NCBI GenBank assembly: GCA_030704615.1
Contig: CM060732.1
Location: 8,060,001 to 8,124,000, forward strand
Origin: Takakia lepidozioides
Lineage: Eukaryota; Streptophyta; Takakiopsida; Takakiales; Takakiaceae
Direction of reading: 5' to 3'
DNA: 64,000 nt
Under the pieces are notes generated by a model that saw only the letters and a program-made list of their open reading frames with translations, did not search any database and was not told the DNA's origin. The translations under genes were made by a program, and so were the position numbers. Every line of letters starts with the position of its first letter. The first letter of the stretch is position 1. Below, piece after piece: positions 36,617 through 46,510 of this stretch.

Positions 36617-38469
36617 CTGGATCTATGATTGCAATCCTTATGAAGCCACATTTTTTCCCAAAAAGCATGAGTTTCAAGTATGACATTGCACCTGTACACA
36701 ACTCGCATCATGGCCCACTCTCCACCAACCTGACGGTCAAAGTCGTTGGACCGTAAAATGGTTACCATCTTTGGAGACTCCCGGAAAAAAACAGTATCTC
36801 CAGGTGAGACTCTCCACTTCCTTATGTATGCCCCAAATCCGGTTAAGACATTTGGGGAGGGAAACATCGAAATGTTCAGGTCTTCAAAGTCGATCCAGCA
36901 CAATGACGGCGCGCTTTTCGAGCTGCAAATTGGATATTTGTCAGAATTGCAAATAAAAATCCATCACATACTTGAAGAAAAGAAAACGGCATTTGAATAC
37001 ACACCTGACTCCAAAATGTAGCCTTGTGGAGCCAGTTATCAACACCAAATCACTGATTCCTTTCACCTTTGTGCCAGCTGTATGGTGTCTCTTTGGGAAC
37101 TGAATTCAAGTCCTTTATTGTTTGATCTGAGTTCCATATCTCCAGCCACCTTATTTTTTGTTTGTGGGTCGACCTCGATATGGCCAGCCGGTGCAATTTC
37201 TCCTGCTGCATCTCCGGATGCACATGCTTGTCATAGTGTGTTTTGATCGCTGGAGGAACCTCAGGACCAAGTCCAGGATCTACTATTCTAGCTGCTTTCC
37301 GAAGGCTGACATCAATTTGGTTCTTCGCATTTCAAACCCTTCTTTTATATTGCAGCTTCCACACCCTTTGATGTCCTTAGTTCCTCTGGTGTAGTGCGGG
37401 ATATTCGGATTTTCCCTTCTCATCTGCCTCTGCCAGTTCTTGCTCCATTGATTTCAGTAGTGATTAGCTCCGAAGGGACTACAAACATGTATTCGAAAGT
37501 AAACAGAGTACAGACTCGGGCTGCGCATACATGTACTCCAGAAACGCCTCTCGTTCAAAGAATACCAAGTGCCTGCGCTCTTCCTGTTTCGCACTTCTTG
37601 ATGATATTGGTTGGGTAGTACTGTCCGAAAATCATCCAGCTTCATCAGACCAATCCTCTGAATTTGGAATAGTGTGTGGACCAAGCTTGTTGTCACATGC
37701 GATTTCTCTGTCGATCTGCAAAAATTGGAAACATTGCATTCCTTAACACTGTTTTTTGAGGATTCATAAGACACTACAGAGGGAATGAATTCTCCTGGAT
37801 GACTTACTTGTCACGCCGTGCATAGCTGTAAGAAGCCTAGCGATGTCGTTTCCAGGATCCAAAACCATTGCCTCCACAGCAACATGCTGTCTTTGTCTTT
37901 CGCATGGTGTTTCTGATGTATCCCATCCATGCCAGCAATCGGTGGTTGCCGTCCCAGACGTAGAACATGTGGTGTAGAATTGCTGGGTGTTCTTTCCCAT
38001 CATGAGGCCCGCCTCGAACTCCTCATTGGCATCTTTCCAGCACTCATCCCAGTTATCACTGATCTCTGGAGACACTAATGTGCTTTTCCCATTTATATCC
38101 GTCAGGACACATAAAAAACTTGTGCACCAAGTCTATATCCATGCACAAAATCACTCTCCAATTTTGTTATGTCATGGGAAAGAGGTGGACCCAACAGGCA
38201 TTGATATCATCCGGCACAGAGGGTTCCAGACGCCCTCCAGATATGAGCATGTCCCTTATAACCTCCTGAGAGTTTACCTTCTTGAATGACATGAGTTCTT
38301 TCACCTGGTCAAGGTAGTGCACTTCAGATTCATCTGCTTCATCTGGATTCTCTGAGCTTTTTCCGGACTCGTCCCCATCTCCAGATCCTTTCCCCTCTGA
38401 TCCTGTAGGCTTCGACCTCACAGTTTTCTGCACGATGCCATTCAGTTCTGACTGAGTAATTTGCAAATA

Positions 38470-38921
38470 GTGAACGGCCGTAACGACCATCACTCTGTCT
38501 CAAGAAACTCACTATGAATGGTGTGAACAATTCAGCACAATCTACACAAACAAAGTTGATCCTGCCGTATTCAAAACAAAAGCGAGAGCGATAGCGAACG
38601 GCTGTTAACGACAATCACAAAGATAGGACCTGCCAGATCGGTGTTTGTGTATGACATCTATGTGTAAGTGATTGCGGCAACGACATTCAGTATAGTTTAG
38701 GCGGACAGTAATGCAGTTTTTTTTGTATCTATTCAAATTGCTCATTGTTATTACCTGTCGCCAGCATGGGAAGAGAAGGACTGCTTGAAAGGCAATCAGA
38801 CAGACTGTATGATCGAACAACCGATGATTGATGGTACGTCAGTCACCCACTCTTGTGCGGTAAACCCTTAGCAGAGGAGTAGAAAGCAAATAACCGTTGT
38901 GATGGTCGGTAACGACAATCC
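38470..38921. repeat. Four further copies of the same palindrome family in the first mapped intron
   Basis: Related words lie at 38470-38493, 38594-38618, 38668-38690 and 38899-38921 (for example GTGAACGGCCGTAACGACC and GTGATTGCGGCAACGACATT). They share the AACGAC core and the outer GTGA/TCAC ends but pair less well than the copies at 36 kb. They lie in the intron between exons ending near 38977 and starting at 38451. Confidence 0.65.
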
Positions 38922-39320
38922 CTGTCTGGGACATTCCACTCAATCTCTTCAACAATGAAATGTAAGTTAGAGAAAACTACTGGCGCCTTCTTAGGTTTTT
39001 GAAATTGGATCCCCTTCTACAGCTTTCCTCTTCCCTCTCACATCTGCTGGAATTTCTGTCTGCTCTAGGGTTTCTGGACTCTCCAGGGGGGGTTCGCGTT
39101 CCTCGTGCTTCCACCTCCTTCATGTCCCTGCGAGTCATCTCTGCATCCACAGGCTGGCGCACTCTTATCGCTGACTGTGTCACAGCCGCTGCCTCAGTCT
39201 CCGTCTGCTCTTGTGAATCAGTCTCCGCGTTCACCTGCTGCTTGGCCCTGTGTTCTCCAACAAACGACGCCTCGTCATTTGCTCTCTTGCTCTGCGTCTC
39301 TCTCTTGGAAGTAAAATAAA

Positions 39321-40002
39321 GAGACTTTCTTCTCTTCGTATTGTAGAAGGAACCTCTCCAGCTTGACTACCACTCTCTCTCTAGCGCGAAAAGTAGAAAA
39401 CGCAGTGACTCCCGATTTCTTGCGGGATTGCCTGCGTTGTTGCTTGTCTCTAGAAGCATCGGATTCCCTCTCGCGTGACCATTACACATAGTCGTTCCCT
39501 TATTAGTGCACATGCCACAATTGGTGTACAAGCTATTCGTACTCAGTTATGGATGTCTGACGTGTGTCGCCCAAAATAAACGGCGTGTTCTTATTAGAAC
39601 GGTTTCAATTTTAAAAATAACAGCGAATCCCAGAAATCTTGGCGCACAGTCTTACACAAATAAATGTAAAGGAACGAGAGTTTGATGACAATTTTGGAAT
39701 ATCATACACGGTCATCCTTGTTAGCCAAACCCCACATTCGTTTCACATTGGAACTTTCCAGGTGCGCATGATCATTGGTAGTAGTATAAAGATACATTTA
39801 CTTAATCTGTAATCCCATCCTCAGATCCTGTGGCATGCTTCAGGAAGTCGGCTTTTGTTTTGGGTTTTATTGATGAGGTTCTGATTAACGGTTTAACAGC
39901 TGCCGACACTGCTCCTAGGGATACTCTGACCACTGGGCCCACAAGAAAAGTAATTAAATGGCCGCTGCATATCTGGAAAGAATAACATAATATGCACAGT
40001 CG
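39321..40002. promoter_or_regulatory. Intergenic region between divergent transposon genes
   Basis: About 700 bp separates the 5' ends of the minus-strand methyltransferase-like gene and the plus-strand transposase-like gene. It carries no coding signal of its own and is the only place for both promoters, so a shared bidirectional promoter is inferred from layout, not from recognised elements. Confidence 0.35.
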
Positions 40003-43000
40003 TTGTCTGAGCTTCCTCCGCCATATTCTCTTCTCATTCTTCAACTGTTTTCTGGAGACATTAGTAAACCGATTTACACTAGATCTGCGATAGCAAGGTA
40101 TAAACGTACGCGAGGAAGGAAGATGGCTTCCTCTGAAGCGGAGTTCTTCTCTGACGACAAACCAGTGCCGTTCTCCCAGGAAGTCCTTGACAATGGATTT
40201 GCAATTGTTCTGGAACATGTCCTTGGCTACCCGTTTTCAGCTGCAGAATGGCTCCATCTTTTTGGGAAAGAGGTGTACGATCTTAAAGGGAAGTTTTTGA
40301 AATATCCTTCCAAAACCGTGATGAGACGGCTCATATCAGCCAGTGGAGAGTGCGTCCTGGTCGATACGAGTACTTGGAGAGCCGGCGAAAGTCGCTTTGG
40401 GTCATATGTGACGCCCGGGACTGCTGCTATATTGGTCGTTGAAGACAAGGGAGGTGGTGGTGAAAAAAGAACAGACGTCCTCACTCCAATCGTTGAGCTT
40501 TTGGATTCTTCCGATGATGACATAAGTGAAATTCCAAATCCAGTCCTTCTACTGTGGTTGGAGAGCTGATGAAGAAGAGATTTGTGTGTCATTCCAAAAT
40601 TGCGGACGATGGGAGGAATGGCTGGATTCAAAAGTGAGTTGCGGGGAATTGATTGGGAATCTTTGAAGCAGATGCATGTGAAGTTTCTTGCCGGAGACTT
40701 TTGATTGGCGATATCCTATTCGAGCTGCCTCCTCCTCCGCGAGTTGGAGGTGTAACAATCATGATGCATGGAATGGACAAGAACACGACGGGCACCCGTG
40801 GTGCAGAACAAAACATCCAATATTCAGATGATGACAGCTTGTTTTCAGGAGGACAGTTTGCAATGGACACCTTAGGTGTGATCATTTGAATTGCAGACAC
40901 TTTCTTCAGTCTTGGTTCATAATCAAAGCGAATGGGAGGGTCTGGCGGAAAATCCATTTCAGCCTGGACTGCCCCCCCACCGGCAACACTTTCGTCTGCA
41001 AATTCTGCAAACTTGTGCCATCCTGCTTGGCGCTCTGCGGAGCAAGAATGTACTATGTTGTCCACCGTTTGAAAAACATGACAAGAGCTTGTGTGCATTT
41101 CGGATTCCATACCATCCTGTCTCGAAGGTGGATTACAGGGAGAGTGTTGAGACAGTATCGAGGTTGATTAAACAGGAGTTCGGGAAAAACCCATCCGCAA
41201 CAACATCTGCAATTGCTCTTGGCGCAAACAAGTCCTTCTTGGAAGCCATATTTTGAGTGAAGGGATTATGTGGGGACTAAACTTGACGGTTGCAGCATTG
41301 GACCTGGTCATGGATCATTTCTTCACTTTAAGTTCACCTAACATTCGGCATCAATCAATGCATTGAGAATGGGCTCTGGGATCAGAGGCTACATAGACAA
41401 AACATTTTGGGAATTGAACGAGTGAGCAAGTACGATTACATCATCCAGGACAATGTTTCCCAGGTCAAGGTGCCATCAAAGTTTTTTTTTTCAAAATGTC
41501 GACTGTTGGGGAGGGCAGTGGGGTTAGCCTCGTGAAGCGGATGCAAAAGACTGGGGACTTGCAGAACTGTTTTCTTATGTTTGATCATATGAACGAGTGA
41601 AGGATTGGACAACAATGGCTTGTCATGTCTACGATCCAGTGTACCAACGAGTTTATGACAATTGCAGTTTGTGACATGCAATCCGAGGATACGGAATCCC
41701 AGAAGCTCATGTGGAATTCCCTGATACGTGTCATGGGCTGCCATCTCCAAATTTTGCAGGTTTCATGGCGGATAGTGCTCAAGCAAATTTCATGCTGTTC
41801 GTATTGTCTTCGGATCGGGCGACCCAACAGTGCCTATGCCAGGAAGAAACGTACATGTCTATTCCATTGGACACAATCTCTGGAAAACATACAAGTCGGA
41901 CATCAAACCAGAGATGCAGACTCAGCACAAGTAAATTGTGCAAAGAGTACAAAGATGCTAGAACAATGAAGGAGGCGGACCTTTGTTTCCAGACAATTCT
42001 GCCTGGTAGTTCTCTTCTGGCGCTGCATCACTTGAGAGTATGAGAGCATTGGAAGATTGGCTGGCGTTTTGGCACTTCCGGTATAGACAGTGGGGAGCAG
42101 CCATGCCATTGTTACGAGGCTTATATTTATTGCTTTATTCATACATTTGCTTTCCTTTTATTGTGTCCTCGCTTTCTTTATGTTGTTTTCTGTTCACTGT
42201 TTTGAAGTGTGGTTCTGCACTTTGCAAAACATGTCCATTGAGGAAATGGCGGACATGCCATCTTGCAATTTGGCAGAAACTGTGCACAACGCATGGTTGC
42301 AGCAGTCTGGGAAACGAGGTCGGGATTTGTATGTGGCAACAACAGATGATTTGATACGTGCCTTGCAACAACAAACCCGATACCGTGATTTCTTACGAGG
42401 TGGGGTTGGTGGCAAGGGTCCGGACAAATGGGAGTTGATGTTGCGTGCTGCAAACAGATCTGGGGATCCAATCAAGATAGCACGGGCGGTGAGCATGTAT
42501 GCCCAGGGAACGCCAGTTGTTTCTAGAGTTCCACATCTTGAAGGGGAGGAGAGATTTGGCTCCTGTAAGAGGAAATTGAACACTCCACCTGGTTCGGATT
42601 CAGATTCCCACTGGGCAGGCCGTGATAACTTCTCGAAGCCTCGTGTTCCCCTGCATGACAGCTCCATGTCCGGAACCTCCATTGTGGAGGAACCTCCAAC
42701 ACGACGGCAAGCTCCAGCATCAAACAGTGCCACTGAAATGGTGCAGGAGAGAAACAACCCCCTTGATGTGCTTGAGTCCGCATGCCCCGACCACGTTTGG
42801 CACATAGAACGCACAAGTGTAGGGTCTCGTGTGAAATGTACAGCGATCAGGGCAACTAATTTTGAGAAGTGCACTTCATCTATATCCAGAGGTGGTGCCC
42901 GAACTCCTGCTCCGACTTTCACGGGCTTGATGCGTCCATACGGTCAACCAGAAGCCAAGAACCACAGGTTCTGATTCTGCGCAGATGATTGTGCCAGATG

Positions 43001-43430
43001 TGTGCATGGAACTGTGCGTCCTTCCGTAGTGATGAAGCCATCTCTTCTAACCGTTTGGCCCGTGAAGGTGGGAACATATCTCAGCTTTCAGGAGATTGAA
43101 ATGCTGGAGGAGGCAGGTTTTTCCCTTGCGAGACAACCCCAACTCCATGCATGTGCTACTACTTCTGCGTCCTCCCGGGTCCCCCCGGCAAATCCTGACT
43201 TGTGGCCAACCGAACGAGATGGAAAGCTCGTTCGGCGTTTCCCTCCAACCGCTGAACACTTTGGCAAAGTGGAGTCCGCAAGAATGCTCCAAGCTCGTGT
43301 TGGAAGCACCACGGAAGTACCCGATCTAGGATATGGTCGGGTATTCACAATCGTCACTTCCACATCTGCTGTTCATGACAGGACCTACGACATCACGGTT
43401 TCCAATTTCCCCAATTGCACGTCCTGATTT
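40003..43430 (+). pseudogene. Degenerate transposase of the probable Mutator-like element
   Basis: Coding pieces lie in changing frames: 40123-40540 (FFSDDKPVPFSQEVLDNGF and an Asp-rich end), 40900-41255 (YRESVETVSRLIKQEFG), then 41640-42020 with TIAVCDMQSEDTESQ, PSPNFAGFMADSAQANF, and in another frame KKRTCLFHWTQSLE. Next come 42232-42974 (MPSCNLAETVHNAWLQQSGKRG, CSSISRGGARTPAPT-like Cys/Gly region) and 43002-43427 (VHGTVRPSV, WPVKVGTYLS). The Asp-containing blocks VCDMQ and MADSAQAN, followed by FHW, look like the DDE core of Mutator-type transposases. The Cys/His pieces near 42250 and 42780-42900 could be a SWIM-type zinc domain. Several indels and stops make it non-functional. The superfamily call relies on these blocks plus the flanking duplication. 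Confidence 0.5.
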
Positions 43431-44210
43431 TGTGAATATGCTATCAACCAGTTTGGGCAAGAGAGGTAAATTCATACCCTGCAAACATTTGTATTTCATA
43501 TTTTGAAGAGGATGGTTTGCGATCCCAAACGTGACAACTTCATTCACCAGGCCACTATGAGTTTCAACGAGGTCAATACTCTATTGCAATGTGGTATGTG
43601 GACGACCATGATTTGAATGTGTAATTCACATCAATTCGTCGGCGGTGCAATGATATGGCCTACAACTATACGGAGTGAACTCTGAGTGACAACTTTTAGG
43701 TAGTGCACATTTGTCATTGCACCGTTCAAAGTCTACATGTCTTGCTGTCGCTATGCACTACAATCAACTTTTGAAGATGATCATAACTCTCATTGTTATT
43801 TGAGGAGGGAGGAAGGTCTTCCCGTGGCAGCCTTTATGGCGCACACTTTGTGAGGATATTTTTTCGTCCTCGTAATTGTAAAAGTGAAACAAGCATTTGT
43901 AATTGCACAATGTTGGATGCTGCAATTGTAGGCCTCAACGCTCGTCTTGATTCTATTTAGGCAAGATTCCCTGTATTAATTCCACGGTCATAGGACCATC
44001 CTCGGTTATAGGCGGCACATGTTAATGCTAACGTGGCAGATGACGGACAGTGCCACGTCATCATTTACCGCCACATCAGCATGCTGACATGATGCTCACG
44101 CCACGTCAGCGTGTGTGCAGGCTCATGCCACGTCAGCTGGCGTGAGCGTACGCTCACGCCACGTCACTCCTGCATGAGCGTACGCTCGCGCGCTCACGCC
44201 ATTGCGTCGT
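43431..44210 (+). repeat. Right end of the Mutator-like element, palindrome-rich
   Basis: No coding sequence. From 44030 it repeats GCCACGTCA (six or more times) and TGAGCGTACGCTCA (a perfect 14-bp palindrome, twice). The left end of the element (32845-32980) has the same vocabulary (CACGCCACGTCACC, GAGCGCAACTGCGCTC). The ACGT cores resemble bZIP binding sites of plants; the obvious alternative is transposase binding. Confidence 0.55.
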
Positions 44211-44850
44211 TGCTAATGAAGGTATCTTCTTCAATGTATTTCACCCTGTTTTCCCCTGCTATCAGAGTCGTCCCTAAATTTTCATGTTGAATTCTGCAAG
44301 TTAGCTCGTTGGTGGATCTATGGTGGTTTTGGAGTGATTTTGATATGTTACTGCCAATGTGGTCGACAGGAAAGTATCGAAAAATAGATAACATAGACTC
44401 GAGGAGAAGCTCTGGAATGAATACGTTTCCGCCCTCAGTCAATGGTGGAACAATCGAGGCAAAAGGTGAATGTCTTTTGGAAGCAGACGCAAGTCAGCAT
44501 AGGAACTAGTGTGATAAGTAGGGTTGGGGTGTTTGCTCAAGCAATTCTAAGCTATCATTCTCAGCTGCTAGCAGCAAGGCGAGGATGTATGCATGATTTG
44601 TGCAGGGGCATGGATAGCTGAAAGAGCAGGGATAGAGTGTGGGTCCAGATTCATCCAAGAGGGCCGGATTTCAAGCTCCAGATTATCTATGATTCCCTAT
44701 GGAAGGATAGGTACAAGAAACCTGCATGGGTCGATGGTCAACTGGAAGCCACAGCAACAGCGGCACAATTGATCAAATCAGGCACTGTTAATCAAGGCAC
44801 CTTCTTCAATACATTTCACCCTGTTTTTCTCTCTTATCAGAATCGGCCGT
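44211..44850 (+). pseudogene. OSB-type PDF-motif exon pair, interrupted repeat unit
   Basis: One unit of about 575 bp. The first exon reads LWNEYVSALSQWWNNRG-like sequence near 44410; the second, near 44636-44740, reads RVWVQIHPRGPDFKLQIIYD then SLWKDRYKKPAWVDGQL. PDFKL, SLW and KKP-WV are the PDF motif of OSB proteins. The start of a further unit follows at 44785. The unit continues the fragment cut at 32840 by the Mutator-like element. Confidence 0.5.
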
Positions 44851-45796
44851 ATCAAGAAGTATTGCACTGTTTAACAGGGTCCTTGATTCTAGTAGCACCA
44901 GAACAAACTAGTAATACAACCCATGTGTGTGGGCTTGCTTATTTTTTGCTTATTGGGCCTTTTCAGGCATGGATTTTTGGACCTTGTGGCCTTTGAGGTG
45001 TCCATTGGGACAGTGGTCTCATTTGGATTTTTGTAATATAATTTACAGGACGTGTATTCCCTTGTACTTGTCTATTTTGACTGTCCTTGTGGTTGTTAGT
45101 ATGCAAGAGGGTCCATTCTGTTTTTATATCGGAATTTCACCATGTAAAGAAGAATTTAAATCATTTAATATATTTTCGTTTTATATAACATTATTAAATT
45201 AAACAATAATACCATTTAATAAAAATTTCCAAACTGTTATCCCCCTGTTTTTAAAAATAAAATATAAATTTAAGAATTTAAAATTATAAATATAAACTAT
45301 TAAGTTATTTTCAAATAACATTCTTGATGACACGTGGCATAAACCCTTGCTCGAACTAGAATATGTGGCATTATATGACACGACATTCTTTTATCCATAT
45401 TTTCACCATGTATAAAGATAAGTAGTCATATATGTTAGTCATATATTTTGTTTAAGTGCCACATGTCACATCTGGAGTGCAACATGTGTCGTGACGTGTC
45501 GCTTGCACAGTGGTGCATGTGTTCATCTAAAGCCTCTTCATGTAGGCAACGCTCAGCAGACAATGTAGTCATATAGTTAGTCATATGTAAGTCATAGAGT
45601 TGTGACTACATCGCTCTCTTATGCATGACTCTAGGTGCCACGTACGCAGTCACGGCTATGACTTGCAAAACGCAGTCCTAAAGACTAGTCGCTATGACAG
45701 GGCTTTTTTCACTACAAAGTGATGTAGTCATGAATGCATATAGAACTGAAAAAATAGTCATATGTGCAGTCATAAAAACGCTCATCTGTTGTAGTG

Positions 45797-46498
45797 AAAC
45801 TCTTGCAAGCTCCACAACTTCTCTGTCCTCACCCCTTGGTAGTTCCCTCTCAACTCTTCGAAGAACTCCACAACAGGGTTGAAGGTAGGCACGGGTATTG
45901 GTGCTGGTGCGGTAGTGGCTTGGGTGGACGTCGTAGCTACGGTACCACCAGTCCTACTAGTCCCATTGTTGCTTGCTGAAGCTGTCGGTGCAACAGCAGG
46001 TGTAGTCACTGCCCTCGTGACTCTAGTGCCCCTAGTGATGGAGACATAGTCGGGTGACCAGTACATCCTCCACTCCTCGATCTCAACCTCATGCCCTCGC
46101 CTGAACTAATGGTAATCATCCATAGGCGGCCCCTCGAGGTGCTGAAACAGCCCCTTCCATACCATGAAAGGCGTAAATAGTTGTGGATTGCGCATTTGCT
46201 GCAAATCACACCAACTATCAAACTCTTGGATAAAATCATCCAACTCGATGGTGCCCACCGCCCGAGAGTACCTTCGTGGCCCCTTGGTAGCTCCATACAT
46301 CTCCTCCATTGTGTCCCACAACAATCGCAAGGAAACAACTTGCACCGCCGGTGTGAGTCCTCCTGATTCACAATCCGAATCAGAACCTTCCGTAGAAAAC
46401 ACAGGAGGTGAAGGTGGCCTAAACCGCACACCTCGTCTCGTGTATCTACTAGTATCGCTAGTGCTCGAACCGGCACCGTCCCCAGCAACTAGTGGCAC
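45797..46498 (-). pseudogene. Gypsy gag, N-terminal part
   Basis: The minus-strand frame starts MPLVAGDGAGSSTSD, with VVSLRLLWDTMEEMYGATKG and FIQEFDSWCDLQQM, typical of plant Gypsy gag. A TAG near 46105 interrupts it, then the frame continues RRGHEVEIEEWRMYW and ends KLWSLQEF exactly at the CACTA insertion. Nothing upstream of 46498 could be identified as LTR or primer-binding site. Confidence 0.7.
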
Positions 46499-46510
46499 CT
46501 CCGTGTAGAC

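Larger units (their letters stand above)
33862..39320 (-). pseudogene. Permuted N4/N6-type DNA methyltransferase-like gene on a transposon
   Basis: About eleven minus-strand exons can be followed. N-terminal exons (about 39290-38977; 38451-38278; 38074-37808; near 37620-37530) are charged and include LVFFEREAFLEYMYAQPES. A middle exon reads YDKHVHPEMQQEKLHRLA (near 37200). Exon 36915-36692 has WRVSPGDTVFF, and exon 35742-35059 contains a Lys/Glu-rich linker. The C-terminal domain starts at 34975 with ADIVILDIPDGQ in the position of catalytic motif IV, then WVFGFCNNFLSDAGTLLFFQ. Near 34200 it has KSPAFMQILLESCS and VVDLFVSTG, joined by splicing to ACKAGGRSLFGMEGD near 34030. Motif IV before motif I is the beta-class order of N4-cytosine/N6-adenine methyltransferases. 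The usual D/N/S-P-P-Y/F/W is DIPD here; an NPPYEP occurs further on (about 34340). A frameshift near 35640 disables this copy. The start codon and last exon are not identified. Confidence 0.65.
32841..44210 (+). mobile_element. Probable Mutator-like element with a divergent transposase / DNA methyltransferase-like gene pair
   Basis: The identical 12-mer TGCTAATGAAGG flanks the segment (32829-32840 and 44211-44222). Deleting the segment with one copy joins a PDF-repeat unit seamlessly to its continuation (TATCTTCTTCAATG). Mutator-like elements make duplications of about 9 bp, so the exact border is uncertain by a few bases. Both ends contain GGCGTGAGC, CCACGTCAC and self-complementary words (TGAGCGTACGCTCA at the right end, GAGCGCAACTGCGCTC at the left). 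Inside are a minus-strand methyltransferase-like gene and a plus-strand transposase-like gene facing away from each other. Confidence 0.65.
29694..45796 (+). mobile_element. 16.1-kb element with CACTA-type termini carrying gene fragments and a nested MULE
   Basis: The left end CACTACAAGAGATGAGC (29694) and right end, read inward as CACTACAACAGATGAGC (45796), form a terminal inverted repeat of about 25 bp. Flanks are GAA and AAA (a 3-bp duplication with one change, or 2 bp). Removing the element restores the gag frame: KLWSLQEF on the right meets QRKPTESLMEAF on the left. Subterminal regions (29694-30220 and 45400-45796) are rich in GACTACATCACTAC and CGTGTCAT words. I see no tnp2-type transposase, so it is probably non-autonomous. 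Confidence 0.82.
23285..46510 (-). mobile_element. Ty3/Gypsy retrotransposon with DNMT and PHD domains, interrupted by two DNA transposons
   Basis: On the minus strand, coding order from the right is gag (46498-45797, resuming at 29693), CCHC knuckles, aspartic protease, C5-DNMT, RT, RNase H, integrase and PHD finger (ending 23545). The protease-RT-RNase H-integrase order is the Ty3/Gypsy order. Insertions at 24910-25759 and 29694-45796 split pol and gag. Several in-frame stops and frameshifts show the copy is dead. The 5' LTR and primer-binding site were not found. Confidence 0.85.

Noticed and set aside
36692-36915. BAH domain in the methyltransferase-like protein (WRVSPGDTVFF block)
   Set aside because: The Gly-Asp-x-Val strand is suggestive, but the rest of the BAH pattern is not visible.
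40628-41110. 160-codon minus-strand frame opposite the transposase
   Set aside because: Plus-strand frames of the transposase explain the region; the antisense frame has no recognisable motif.
42194-42922. 242-codon minus-strand frame
   Set aside because: Exactly antisense to the plus-strand transposase piece with MPSCNLAETVHNAW; a shadow of that frame.
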